DNA of 64,000 nt from Pseudomonas sp. dw_612 (GCF_018449725.1 NZ_JAAVVC010000003.1:186001-250000); one strand, 5' to 3'. Positions 37,217 to 45,969 are shown, counted from the stretch's first letter. Numbers and translations are program-made. Notes: generated from the letters alone by a model not told the origin.

Positions 37217-38131
37217 ATGAGTGAAAAGCATATGGGCGCAGGAAGCACAGTGATTCTGGACGGCGGCATGGGCCGTGAACTGCAGCGCCGTGGGGCGCCA
37301 TTCAGACAGCCCGAGTGGTCGGCGCTGGCCTTGAGCGAAGCACCGCAAGCGGTGGAAGCGGTGCACGCGGCTTATATCGAAAGCGGTGCAAACGTCATCA
37401 CCAGCAACAGCTATGCGGTGGTGCCCTTTCATATTGGCGAAGAGCGTTTTGCTGCTGAAGGTCAGGCCCTAGCGGCGTTGGCCGGTGAACTGGCGCGGCG
37501 TGCCGTAGAGGCGGCCGGCAAACCCGTCCGCGTGGCAGGTTCGTTGCCGCCGCTGTTCGGTTCCTACCGCCCGGATCTGTTCGACGCTAATCGCGTGACT
37601 GAATTACTGACACCGTTGGTCAAGGGCCTCGCGCCCCACGTTGACGTGTGGCTGGCGGAAACCCAGAGCTCGATCGTCGAGGCGCGGGCGATCCACGCCG
37701 GGCTGCCGAAGGATGGCAAACCGTTCTGGCTGTCGTTTACCTTGAAGGATGAAGACACCGACGAAGTGCCGCGCTTGCGTTCCGGCGAGCCGGTGGCCGA
37801 AGCAGCAGCCGTGGCCGCTGAGCTGGGTGTAGAGACATTGCTGTTCAACTGCAGCCAACCGGAAGTCATCGGCGCAGCAATTGATGCGGCGCGGGAAACC
37901 TTCGAGCGGTTAGGTGTGAATATTCACATCGGCGCGTACGCCAACGCCTTCCCGCCGCAACCGAAAGAGGCGACGGCCAACGACGGGCTCGACCCGTTGC
38001 GCGACGATCTGGACCCGCCGGGTTACCTGCACTGGGCGGCGGATTGGCAGAAGCGTGGGGCGAGTCATTTGGGCGGGTGCTGCGGGATCGGGCCGGAGCA
38101 TATTGCGGTTTTAGCCCAAAAATTGGTGTGA
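37217..38131 (+). CDS. mmuM: Homocysteine S-methyltransferase (MmuM-like)
   Basis: A 304-residue zinc-dependent methyltransferase that transfers methyl from S-methylmethionine (or S-adenosylmethionine) to homocysteine, giving methionine. ILDGGMGRELQRRG opens the family domain. The three zinc-ligand cysteines are in LFNCSQPE and GGCCGIGPEH. The start is uncertain: GTG 37196, ATG 37217 and ATG 37232 are all in frame and none has a good ribosome site. It is divergent from the binding-protein gene, with a 97-base gap. Confidence 0.85.
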   Translation: MSEKHMGAGSTVILDGGMGRELQRRGAPFRQPEWSALALSEAPQAVEAVHAAYIESGANVITSNSYAVVPFHIGEERFAAEGQALAALAGELARRAVEAAGKPVRVAGSLPPLFGSYRPDLFDANRVTELLTPLVKGLAPHVDVWLAETQSSIVEARAIHAGLPKDGKPFWLSFTLKDEDTDEVPRLRSGEPVAEAAAVAAELGVETLLFNCSQPEVIGAAIDAARETFERLGVNIHIGAYANAFPPQPKEATANDGLDPLRDDLDPPGYLHWAADWQKRGASHLGGCCGIGPEHIAVLAQKLV

Positions 38132-38135
38132 AGCC

Positions 38136-38231
38136 ATTCGCGAGCAAGCCCGCTCCCACAGGGTTTGGGGTTGACCACAAAATTGTGATCATCCGTTATC
38201 CAATGTGGGAGCGCGCTTGCTCGCGAAGGCG
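38136..38231. repeat. REPIN
   Basis: Inverted REP pair between convergent mmuM and the GNAT gene; the spacer contains an ACAAAATTGT-type short palindrome. Confidence 0.9.
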
Positions 38232-38251
38232 TCCGCTCAGGCGCTACAGAA

Positions 38252-38923
38252 TTACCCGCGGCACTCGGACAACGTTTTCACCTGCCCCGAATCGCTCTGG
38301 TTTTCATCTGAAAGCCACTGCTCAAACCCCGCCCCAATCGTCGGCCATTCCGAATCCAGGATCGAATACCACGCGGTATCGCGGTTCTGTCCCTTCACGA
38401 CCATGTGCTGGCGGAACACCCCTTCAAAGCTGAAGCCCAAACGCTCGGCCGCATATTTGGAGCGGGCGTTGCCGTTGTTGCACTTCCACTCCAGGCGTCG
38501 GTAACCGAGGGCGAACGACTCTTTGGCCAGCAGGTAAACCGCCTCGGTACTTTTTGGCGAACGCTGCATTGCAGCACCGAAAGTCACGTGGCCGATTTCG
38601 ATACGGCCCTGGGCCGGGACGATGGACATCAGGCTGAGGATGCCTTGCACGTCGCCGCTGGCGCGATCAATGACCGTGAAGAAGTACGGATCGCTGTTGG
38701 CCGCGTGGTTGTTCAGCCAGTCGTTGAACACGCTGCGTTCCGGGAACGGGCCGTAAGGCAAGTAATCCCAGAGTTTCGGGTCGGCGCCGGGGCCTTGGAG
38801 GGCTTTGAACAAGCCGTCGGCGTGGCGGGTCGGGTCGAGTTTTTCCAGGCGAATGAAGCGCCCTTCGAGTAGTTGAACCGTCGGAGCCGGGGCGCCTTTC
38901 CAGTCCGCGAGTGAAGTCGACAT
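38252..38923 (-). CDS. GNAT acetyltransferase (RimJ/RimL type)
   Basis: The 223-residue protein starts at ATG 38923 with AAGGAG eight bases upstream. It belongs to the RimJ/RimL-like Acetyltransf_3 group: GRFIRLEKLDP at the N-terminus, the IEIGHVTFGAAMQRSPKSTEA acetyl-CoA region and ALGYRRLEWKCNNGNARSKYAAERLGF near the end. It probably acetylates an amine or protein N-terminus; substrate unknown. It is the last of three leftward genes with PaiB-like and another GNAT protein. Confidence 0.88.
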   Translation of the reverse strand: MSTSLADWKGAPAPTVQLLEGRFIRLEKLDPTRHADGLFKALQGPGADPKLWDYLPYGPFPERSVFNDWLNNHAANSDPYFFTVIDRASGDVQGILSLMSIVPAQGRIEIGHVTFGAAMQRSPKSTEAVYLLAKESFALGYRRLEWKCNNGNARSKYAAERLGFSFEGVFRQHMVVKGQNRDTAWYSILDSEWPTIGAGFEQWLSDENQSDSGQVKTLSECRG

Positions 38924-38940
38924 GTTGCTCTCCTTGAACC

Positions 38941-39387
38941 TTAAAGGGCTTTGCGAAACTGGATGAAACCAGGGCGTTCGGCGATGCGCTCGTAGAGCTG
39001 GATCGCGGTGGCGTTGGTTTCGTGGGTCAGCCAGTGAACCTTGCAGCAGCCGTCCGCCGTGGCGGTGGCGTAGACGAACTCGATCAGCTTGCGCCCGACG
39101 CCAGTGCCTCGGGTTTCGGGGACGACCAGCAAATCTTGCAGGTAGCAGGAGTTTTCGATGCTCCAGTTCGAGCGATGGTAGATGAAGTTGACCATGCCCA
39201 CCGCTTTGCCATCGGCCCAGGCCAGGGCGGAGTGGGTCGGTTCGTTGGGGTCGAGCATGCGCTGCCAGGTGCTTTGACTCACGGCGTCGGGCAATTCGGT
39301 GTTGTAGAAGCGCAGGTAGGCTTGCCACAGCGGCAGCCACGCAGCGTGGTCGTCGGCGCTGACCTGGCGGATCTCGATCTGACTCAT
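38941..39387 (-). CDS. GNAT acetyltransferase
   Basis: This 148-residue single-domain Acetyltransf_1 protein has the acetyl-CoA loop VVPETRGTGVGRKLIEFVYA (Q/RxxGxG/A motif) and a C-terminal NATAIQLYERIAERPGF segment. It sits between the other GNAT gene (17 bases) and the PaiB-like gene (9 bases), so the three are one operon. Substrate unknown; a polyamine or small amine is possible. Confidence 0.88.
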   Translation of the reverse strand: MSQIEIRQVSADDHAAWLPLWQAYLRFYNTELPDAVSQSTWQRMLDPNEPTHSALAWADGKAVGMVNFIYHRSNWSIENSCYLQDLLVVPETRGTGVGRKLIEFVYATATADGCCKVHWLTHETNATAIQLYERIAERPGFIQFRKAL

Positions 39388-39396
39388 GTTGATTCC

Positions 39397-40020
39397 TTAA
39401 CGCATCAAGTGGGCGAGGGCCTGGTCCTGCGCATTGGGGCTGACGGCCAACCCTTCGCGCACACCGGCGATGTCTGCGGCACTGCGGTTCTGACTCAGCT
39501 TGCGCTTCCCTTCCAGGCGCTGGATCGGCAGGGCGAAACCGACGATGGCCTTGAGCATACCGTCGATGTAGTCGGCGGGGGCGTCGGCGACTTTCCAGGG
39601 CTGGGCGCGACCCGCTTCGTGGCGATCGGTGAGGGCACTGACCAGGTTGAGCAAGCGATCAGCGTCGGTGAAGACTTCCGCCGTACCGTAAGCGTGGACG
39701 GCGACGTAGTTCCAGGTCGGCACCACTTTGCCGTGCTCGGCTTTGCTCGGATAAAACCCCGGGCTGATATAGGCGTCGGCGCCAGCAAAGATCACCATCG
39801 CTTCGGCACCGTTTTGCAATTCTTTCCACTGCGGATTGGCCTTGGCGAAGTGCCCGTAGAGGGTGCCATTCGGGCCTTGTTCGGCGTCCAGCAGCAACGG
39901 AATATGACTGGCTTGCAGACCTTGCTCGCCGTGGGTCACCAGGATGGCGAGACGGGTGGCGAGTATTTGCTGCTGCATGTCCGGCAAATCTTTGATGGCA
40001 AATGAGCTGGGGCTGTACAT
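39397..40020 (-). CDS. FMN-binding negative regulator family protein (PaiB-like)
   Basis: The 207-residue protein matches the PaiB family: MYSPSSFAIKD start, HIPLLLDAEQGPNGTLYGHFAKANPQW and ISPGFYPSK / VPTWNYVAVHAYGTAEV, the FMN/heme-type split-barrel blocks. In Bacillus, PaiB is linked to PaiA, a spermidine acetyltransferase; here two GNAT genes follow in the same operon, a similar pairing. Divergent MocR regulator 90 bases away. Confidence 0.85.
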   Translation of the reverse strand: MYSPSSFAIKDLPDMQQQILATRLAILVTHGEQGLQASHIPLLLDAEQGPNGTLYGHFAKANPQWKELQNGAEAMVIFAGADAYISPGFYPSKAEHGKVVPTWNYVAVHAYGTAEVFTDADRLLNLVSALTDRHEAGRAQPWKVADAPADYIDGMLKAIVGFALPIQRLEGKRKLSQNRSAADIAGVREGLAVSPNAQDQALAHLMR

Positions 40021-40110
40021 GGAAATATCCCTTGGCGAATGGCTTCATCCTAGGCAGGCTATTGGTCTGTTGTAAGAGCCATTACCGACCAATTTCATAG
40101 GTCCATTGCC

Positions 40111-41661
40111 ATGAGCGACGCACCGCTTTCACTGTCCTTCAACCCCGCCGGCATCGAACTTGATCCCCGCCAGGGTTTGAGTCGTCAGCTTTACCAGGCC
40201 TTGCGGGTTCGGGTGCTCGACGGCCGACTGGCCAGTGGCACGCGATTGCCGGCCAGTCGCGACCTGGCCGCAGCGCTGTCGATTTCCCGTAACAGCGTTG
40301 TTCGCGCCTACGATCAGCTCTACGCCGAAGGCTTCATCGAAGGGCGAGTGGGCGACGGCACTTACGTCGCGCAATTGCCGCAAACCGCATGGCCGGCAAA
40401 AAAACTATCCACAAAAGTATCCACAGGGTTGTCAACAGGGTTACCCACAGCCTTATCCACAAATTGGTTGGATTTACCTGTGGTTCCATCCAGTAAAGTT
40501 ATCCACAGCGGTGCTTTGGAACGGGTTGAAAAGAACCATTTGGCCCTGCCACCGAGTGGCCCGCCGAAGGCATTTCGGGTGGGCGTACCGGCGTTTGATC
40601 TGTTCCCGTTCGAGGTTTGGGCCAAGCTGAACGCGGCTTTCTGGCGCAAACCGGATTTGCAGCAACTCTGTTATGGCGATCCGGCGGGCGATGCGCGCTT
40701 GCGCGGGATGATTGCCGCGTATTTGCGCAGTTCCCGGGGGATGCAGTGCACGGCTGAACAAATAGTGATCACCAGTGGCGCACAGCAGGGGATTAGCCTT
40801 TGTGCACAGCTGCTGGTGGAGCCCGGAGACGGGGTCGCGATCGAGAATCCGGGGTACCGCGCGGCGGGTCATGCGTTCGCCGTGGCCGGGGGCAAATTGC
40901 ACGGTGTGTCGGTGGACAGCGAGGGCATCAATTGCGCCGAGCTGGAAGGGTTGAAGGATTGCCGACTGGCTTATGTCACCCCGTCTCATCAGTACCCGAC
41001 CGGAGTAATCATGAGTCTGGCGCGACGGCTGGAGTTGCTGGCGTGGGCCGAGCGCACTCAAGGCTGGATCGTCGAGGACGACTATGACGGTGAGTACCGC
41101 TACAGCGGCGCGCCATTGGCACCGTTGGCGGCGCTGGATCGACAGGGGCGGGTGTTGTACGTCGGGACCTTCGGCAAAGTGGCGTTCCCGGCCTTGCGTC
41201 TGGGTTACCTGGTGTTGCCGCCGGGCATGGTGGATGCGTTCTCCCGCCGCCGCGCAGTGGATGTGCGGCATTCGGAAGTCAGCACTCAGGCCGTGATGGC
41301 GGAGTTCATCGCGGCGGGGCATTTCCAGCGACATATTCGGCGCATGCGTCGTGCTGCACTGAGTCGGCGTAATACGTTGCTGGCCGGTTGGCCGAAAGAC
41401 ATTCCTGGCGTGGGCAACCTGCCCAGTGTGGCGGCGGGGCTGCATTTGACGATTTCGGTTGAGAGCGTGGCCCGCGAGTCTGAACTGGTGGCCCAAGCGG
41501 AAGCGGTGGGTGTCGAGATCAACGCGTTGAGCAGTTATTGGCTGCCGGATTCGACCCGGCCAGCAGATGAGCGCGCGGGGTTGGTGCTGGGGTTTGCTGC
41601 GGTGCCGGAGGCTGACATTGAGTCGGCGTTGATGCGCTTGCGTTCTGCGTGGTGTCGCTGA
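40111..41661 (+). CDS. MocR/PdxR-type regulator (GntR HTH fused to aminotransferase fold)
   Basis: This 516-residue protein has a GntR winged HTH (about 18-85, RQLYQALRVRVLDGRLASGT ... SRNSVVRAYDQLYAEGFIEGR), a linker (about 88-140), and a fold-type I aminotransferase domain (about 150-510) with the PLP lysine in VGTFGKVAFPALRLGYLV and PSHQYPTG. Such proteins bind PLP and control neighbouring genes, here probably the divergent PaiB-GNAT operon. The linker has a 4-residue repeat (LSTK VSTG LSTG LPTA LSTN) encoded by a 12-bp tandem repeat, discussed separately. Confidence 0.92.
   Translation: MSDAPLSLSFNPAGIELDPRQGLSRQLYQALRVRVLDGRLASGTRLPASRDLAAALSISRNSVVRAYDQLYAEGFIEGRVGDGTYVAQLPQTAWPAKKLSTKVSTGLSTGLPTALSTNWLDLPVVPSSKVIHSGALERVEKNHLALPPSGPPKAFRVGVPAFDLFPFEVWAKLNAAFWRKPDLQQLCYGDPAGDARLRGMIAAYLRSSRGMQCTAEQIVITSGAQQGISLCAQLLVEPGDGVAIENPGYRAAGHAFAVAGGKLHGVSVDSEGINCAELEGLKDCRLAYVTPSHQYPTGVIMSLARRLELLAWAERTQGWIVEDDYDGEYRYSGAPLAPLAALDRQGRVLYVGTFGKVAFPALRLGYLVLPPGMVDAFSRRRAVDVRHSEVSTQAVMAEFIAAGHFQRHIRRMRRAALSRRNTLLAGWPKDIPGVGNLPSVAAGLHLTISVESVARESELVAQAEAVGVEINALSSYWLPDSTRPADERAGLVLGFAAVPEADIESALMRLRSAWCR
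40405..40507 (+). repeat. Row of DnaA-box-like 9-mers inside the MocR gene
   Basis: Six same-strand 9-mers occur: CTATCCACA 40405, GTATCCACA 40417, TTGTCAACA 40429, TTACCCACA 40441, TTATCCACA 40453 and TTATCCACA 40499. The first five are spaced exactly 12 bases. Two match the bacterial DnaA-box consensus perfectly, three differ at one position and one at two. The array also encodes the (L/V)(S/P)T-x repeat of the protein linker. Confidence 0.8.
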
Positions 41662-41681
41662 TCAACCAGTCACCGAAACCA

Positions 41682-41772
41682 GTGTGGGAGCGGGCTTGCT
41701 CGCGAAAGCGGTGTGTCAGCCAACGATTATGTCGACTGACACTCCGTCTTCGCGAGCAAGCCCGCTCCCACA
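41682..41772. repeat. REPIN with internal GTGTCAG/CTGACAC palindrome
   Basis: Inverted REP pair with inner inverted repeat GTGTCAGCC...GACTGACAC, 20 bases after the MocR gene. Confidence 0.9.
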
Positions 41773-41814
41773 GGTTCTGTGTCTTCCACAGGTCTGTGGG
41801 TTAGCTGACGAGCA

Positions 41815-42915
41815 TCAAGTCCCGGACTTGATCTTGGTCCAGGCCCGGGTCCGCGCCCGTTCGGCATCGCGCGGCAGCGGTTGCAGGGTGTAGAGCGTGC
41901 TCATCGCCGACTCGGTCGGGTACAGGTTCGGGTTGTTGCGGATCGCCGGGTCGACCAGTTCCGTGGCGTCCTTGTTCGGGTTCGGGTAGCCGACGAAGTC
42001 GCTGACCGGCGCAATCACCTGAGGTTGCAGCAGGTAGTTGATGAAGGTGTAGGCGTCTTCTGTGTTCTTCGCGCCTTTCGGAATCGCGAGCATGTCGAAC
42101 CAGATCGGCGCGCCTTCTTTCGGCAGGCGCATATCGACGACCACACCATTCTTGGCTTCTTTGGCGCGGTTGGCAGCCTGGGAGAAGCTGCCGGAATAGC
42201 CGACCGCGACGCAGATGTCACCGTTGGCGATGTCGGCCATGTATTTGGAGGAGTGGAAATACGTGATGTACGGCCGGATCTTCATCAGCAGCGCTTCAGC
42301 CTTGGCGTAATCCGCAGGCTTTTTGCTGTTGGGGTCGAGGCCGAGGTGTTGCAGGGCCAGCGGCAGGATCTCTGATGGCGAGTCGAGCAGCGCGACGCCG
42401 CACTGCTTGAGTTTGCTGATGTTCTCTTCCTTGAAAATCAGGTCCCAACTGTCCACCGGCGCGTCGGCGCCCAGCGCAGCCTTGACCTTGTCCGGGTTGA
42501 AGCCGATCAAAATAGTGCCGTACATGTACGGCACGGCGAATTTGTTGCCCGGGTCGTTGGCCTCGATCAGCTTCATCAGCTTGGGATCGAGGTGGTTCCA
42601 GTTCGGCAGCTTGCTACGGTCCAGCGGCTGGAACACCCCGGCTTCGATTTGCTTGGCGAGGAACACGTTGGACGGCACCACCACGTCATAGCCGGAGTTC
42701 CCGGTCAGCAGCTTGGCTTCCAGCGCTTCGTTGGTGTCGAAGATGTCGTAGACCAGTTTGGTCTGGGTGTTCTGGGCCTTGAAGTCTTCCAGGGCTTTGG
42801 GGGTGATGTAGTCGAACCAGTTGTAGACGCGCAACGTTCGTTCTTCGGCGTGAACGGCACCACTGAGTACCGTCGCGCAGAGCGCTGGAGCGATAAAACG
42901 CTTGAGTCTGTTCAT
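41815..42915 (-). CDS. Polyamine ABC transporter periplasmic binding protein (PotF-like)
   Basis: The 366-residue protein has a signal peptide (MNRLKRFIAPALCATVLSGAVHA) and the PotF/SpuD blocks LRVYNWFDYITPKALEDF, GYDVVVPSNVFL, MYGTILIGFNPDKV and PEGAPIWFDMLAIPKGA-like PKEGAPIWFDMLAIPK. It should bind putrescine, spermidine or acetylated forms. It lies 12 bases downstream of the acetylpolyamine amidohydrolase gene (PA1409/PA1410-like arrangement). No permease or ATPase gene is adjacent. Confidence 0.9.
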   Translation of the reverse strand: MNRLKRFIAPALCATVLSGAVHAEERTLRVYNWFDYITPKALEDFKAQNTQTKLVYDIFDTNEALEAKLLTGNSGYDVVVPSNVFLAKQIEAGVFQPLDRSKLPNWNHLDPKLMKLIEANDPGNKFAVPYMYGTILIGFNPDKVKAALGADAPVDSWDLIFKEENISKLKQCGVALLDSPSEILPLALQHLGLDPNSKKPADYAKAEALLMKIRPYITYFHSSKYMADIANGDICVAVGYSGSFSQAANRAKEAKNGVVVDMRLPKEGAPIWFDMLAIPKGAKNTEDAYTFINYLLQPQVIAPVSDFVGYPNPNKDATELVDPAIRNNPNLYPTESAMSTLYTLQPLPRDAERARTRAWTKIKSGT

Positions 42916-42927
42916 TGTTCTAATTCC

Positions 42928-43959
42928 TCATTGGGCGCTTTCAAAACCTTCGAGAACGTTCACGGCGTTGATGCCGATTTCTTCTACCGCGTAACCGCCC
43001 TCCATCACGAACAGCGTTGGCTTGCCGAGCTTCGCGATGCGTTCGCCCATGGCCAGGTAATCCGGGCTGTCGAGCTTGAATTGAGAGATGGGATCGTCCT
43101 TGAACGTGTCGACGCCCAGGGACACGACGACGATGTCGGCGCCGTACTTCTCGATTTCCTGACAGGCCTTATCCAGCGCTGCGCTCCAGGCGTCCCAGCC
43201 CGAGCCGGCGGGCAAAGGGTAGTTGAAGTTGAAACCTTCACCGGCGCCCTCACCGAGCTCATCGTCGTAGCCGAGGAAGAACGGAAATTCGGCTTCCGGG
43301 TGGCCGTGGATCGAGGTGAACAGCACGTCGCTGCGTTCGTAGAAGATCGATTGAGTGCCGTTGCCGTGGTGGTAATCGACGTCGAGGATCGCGACTTTTT
43401 TATGGCCCTGATCGAGAAAGGCCTGGGCGGCGATGGCGGCGTTGTTGAGGTAGCAATAACCGCCCATCAAGTCGCTGGCGGCGTGGTGTCCCGGTGGGCG
43501 GCACAAGGCGAAGGCACTGCGCGCGCCGCGCTGGATGGCGGCTTGGGCGGTCAACGCGACTTGTGCTGCGCTGTACGCGGCTTGCCAGGTGCCGGCGGTG
43601 ATCGGTGCGCCGCCGTCGAAGCTGTAATAGCCGAGCTGGCCGTGCAGGCTGACGGGTTTGATCCGGCGCAGAGTGCGGGCCGGCCAGGTGTAGGGCAGCA
43701 AGTCGCCGTCGGTGTTGAACTCGGTCCAACGCGCCCAGGCACCTTTGAAGAAATCGAGGTAGTCACGGTCGTGGATGCGCTGGATCGGCCCCTGGCCAAA
43801 ATCCTGCGGCGCTTCCACCGGGCCGAGATCGCGGTTTTGCACGCGTTGTAAAACGTGGTCCGCACGGGAGGGCATTTCGAAGCAGGGCATCAGTTGCCCG
43901 TCCATCAATTCACAACGGCCGTGGTGCAGGTGGTGATCGTCCGAGTAGATCGTCAGCAT
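42928..43959 (-). CDS. aphA: Acetylpolyamine amidohydrolase (histone-deacetylase fold)
   Basis: This 343-residue zinc hydrolase removes acetyl groups from acetylputrescine and related polyamines. The N-terminal MLTIYSDDHHLHHGRCELMD is typical of polyamine-specific members. Active-site blocks are LCRPPGHHAA (catalytic His pair), ILDVDYHHGNGTQ (Asp and His zinc ligands), and SLGVDTFKDDP (second Asp ligand). It frees polyamines for catabolism and is co-transcribed with the polyamine-binding protein. The assignment to AphA rests on sequence recall of PA1409 and the shared neighbour. Confidence 0.9.
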   Translation of the reverse strand: MLTIYSDDHHLHHGRCELMDGQLMPCFEMPSRADHVLQRVQNRDLGPVEAPQDFGQGPIQRIHDRDYLDFFKGAWARWTEFNTDGDLLPYTWPARTLRRIKPVSLHGQLGYYSFDGGAPITAGTWQAAYSAAQVALTAQAAIQRGARSAFALCRPPGHHAASDLMGGYCYLNNAAIAAQAFLDQGHKKVAILDVDYHHGNGTQSIFYERSDVLFTSIHGHPEAEFPFFLGYDDELGEGAGEGFNFNYPLPAGSGWDAWSAALDKACQEIEKYGADIVVVSLGVDTFKDDPISQFKLDSPDYLAMGERIAKLGKPTLFVMEGGYAVEEIGINAVNVLEGFESAQ

Positions 43960-44128
43960 TTTCTTGTTCTCCGCAGGCTGATTCGGTTGAACACAGTCTT
44001 GCGGGGCGCGGCGTTTGGGAGAACGGCAGGAAAGGCCAAAAGGGGATCGATATGGCCAAAAGGTTTGACCGAAATTCGCCCCTTATTGGCGCGGGTGTGC
44101 TCCGGCATTGGGCGTGGAATGCTGAACA

Positions 44129-44219
44129 CTGTGGGAGCGGGCTTGCTCGCGAAAGCGGTGTGTCAGTCAAATCAATATCAACTGATACGCCGCCTTCGCG
44201 AGCAAGCCCGCTCCCACAT
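44129..44219. repeat. REPIN with internal GTGTCAG palindrome
   Basis: Inverted REP pair with GTGTCAGTCA...AACTGATAC inside; it ends 8 bases before the AraC gene's stop. Confidence 0.9.
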
Positions 44220-44226
44220 TGGGTGA

Positions 44227-45222
44227 TTAGTGTGGGCGGAACTGGCTGGGCGCCACGCCACTCCAGCGCACAAACGCATGGCGGAAACTCGCGGTTTCGC
44301 TGAACCCCAGCGCTTCGGCAATCCGGTAGATCGGCAATTGATCCTCGCAAAGCATCTGCTTGGCCTGCTCAAACCGTAGCTCATCGAGCAATTCCTGATA
44401 GCTGCAGCCCAGATCCTTGAGGTGCCGACGCAAGGTGCGCGGCGAGCACTTCATCTGCTCAGCCAACCCCTCAAGCCCCGGCGCCGCATGCAACTGCGCG
44501 CTGAGCAATTGGCGAATCCGCCCCAGCCATGCCTGGCGTCCGGTGAACTCGGTGTTTTGCTTGCGGCAGCGTTCGGCCATCGCTTGATGGGTGATGACAT
44601 CCGCCAGTGGCAACGGTTGTTCGAGCCACTGCCGGTCGAAAGCAAACGCGTTGTCCCGCGCCTCGAAGCTCAGCGGGCAAGCGAAGTGTTCGGCGTAGGT
44701 CGCCTGATAATCAGGTGCAGTGTGTTCGAACCGAGCGGCCAGCAGCGGCAGTGGATGACCGAGCAGGTCGTCGCAGATGACTTTCAACGAAACCAGACAG
44801 AATTCCGCATTGAATACCGCCAACGCCGGGTTCTCCCGGTAATCGGCGGCGACGAACCAGATGCGTTCGCCATCGTCTTCCAGACTCAATTCGAAAAGTG
44901 TTCCCAACAGCGCCGGATAACGGATCGCCAGGCGCAAAGCGTCACCGAAGGTGGCACTGGTGAGCAGCGCATACCCAAGCATGCCGTAGGACGAAACATG
45001 CATCCGCCGACCCAGCTCCAGGCCGATATCGCGCTTGAGCGCGACCGCGTTGGCGCAGACCTGCATCTCCTGATTGGTGGTGATTCGCGTGTCCGCCCGG
45101 CTCAGATCCGCCGCGCTGATGCCGCTTCCCGCGAGCAGCGCTTCGCTGGGCAAGCCGTCGCCCTTGAAGGCGTTGAGCACCAGGGAAACGGCGTTGAGGG
45201 TGGTGAGGTGGGAGTGGAGCAT
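44227..45222 (-). CDS. AraC family transcriptional regulator (Arabinose_bd type)
   Basis: The 331-residue protein has an N-terminal Arabinose_bd-like ligand domain (about 15-205, with GRRMHVSSYGMLGYALLTSATFGDAL) and a C-terminal AraC double HTH (about 235-330, LAEQMKCSPRTLRRHLKDLG ... IAEALGFSETASFRHAFVRWSG). The type resembles OruR/ArgR-like regulators of amino-acid use. Its target could be the neighbouring polyamine genes or unlinked genes; no operator could be assigned. Confidence 0.9.
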   Translation of the reverse strand: MLHSHLTTLNAVSLVLNAFKGDGLPSEALLAGSGISAADLSRADTRITTNQEMQVCANAVALKRDIGLELGRRMHVSSYGMLGYALLTSATFGDALRLAIRYPALLGTLFELSLEDDGERIWFVAADYRENPALAVFNAEFCLVSLKVICDDLLGHPLPLLAARFEHTAPDYQATYAEHFACPLSFEARDNAFAFDRQWLEQPLPLADVITHQAMAERCRKQNTEFTGRQAWLGRIRQLLSAQLHAAPGLEGLAEQMKCSPRTLRRHLKDLGCSYQELLDELRFEQAKQMLCEDQLPIYRIAEALGFSETASFRHAFVRWSGVAPSQFRPH

Positions 45223-45368
45223 GCGCGCGTCCGTTCATGAAGGCTGTTTGAAGGAGCAAGTTGCATGCCGCTGCTGCTGGAGCTGGCTTGCCGACACTAG
45301 CCGATTGGTGCAACCTGCCTGCCATTCACCCTTCGGGTGGTGTCGCAAACAACCATAAAGGACTAGGT

Positions 45369-45914
45369 ATGACATTCACTCCATCGCGCTGCATTCTCCT
45401 GGCCTCCAGTTTGTTGCTCAGTTCGCTGTGCGTTGCCGAGGGCGAGCCGGCCAACGACAGCTCCATCAAGGATTCAGCCAAGGCGGCGGTCTCTTCGGCG
45501 ATTTCGGCCGGCAAAAACCTGTTGGGTGGGGTCAGTGAAGGGGTGCTTGACGGGCGCCAGTCGGCCCAAGGTGTTGACGGTGCTTCGATCATCTCCTCGC
45601 GCGAGCAAATGAAGGACCGCATCGATGTTCAGGTATTGAAGACCGAGGCTGCCGGCGACACCTTCAATGTCACGCTGGGCTTCAAGAACAGCAGCGACAA
45701 GCAGTTGCGCTTGATCAACCTCAAACAGGCCGGGGCTTTGCTGGCGATCGATCAGGATGGGTATGCCAACGGGCTGACCGCCAGCCTGGAAAACCCCGAT
45801 GACGTTACCGTGCCGCCGAAAGCCGCAGTGCGGCAGAAATTCATTTTTGAAGGGCCGATCGAGACGTCCACCACAGTACGGGTGTGGGGCCAGGACTATC
45901 AGGTCAAGAAGTAA
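45369..45914 (+). CDS. Exported hypothetical protein
   Basis: The 181-residue protein starts at ATG 45369 with AAAGGA eight bases upstream. A signal peptide (MTFTPSRCILLASSLLLSSLCVA) precedes an amphipathic stretch (KDSAKAAVSSAISAGKNLLGGVSEG) and a C-terminal beta-rich domain (TFNVTLGFKNSSDKQLRLINL ... VRVWGQDYQV) that looks like an immunoglobulin-like or FxLYD-type fold. Cys22 lies at the cleavage region (SLCVAEG), so a lipoprotein is possible, though the lipobox is poor. Not recognised. Confidence 0.75.
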   Translation: MTFTPSRCILLASSLLLSSLCVAEGEPANDSSIKDSAKAAVSSAISAGKNLLGGVSEGVLDGRQSAQGVDGASIISSREQMKDRIDVQVLKTEAAGDTFNVTLGFKNSSDKQLRLINLKQAGALLAIDQDGYANGLTASLENPDDVTVPPKAAVRQKFIFEGPIETSTTVRVWGQDYQVKK

Positions 45915-45969
45915 ACTTCGCGGCTGACCGGCTCCTGCGACCTCTCAGGAGCCGGCGAAGCACGATGGA

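Noticed and set aside
40405-40507. The DnaA-box row as the chromosomal replication origin itself
   Set aside because: It is inside a coding gene, with no AT-rich unwinding element and no dnaA, dnaN, gidA or rpmH genes nearby.
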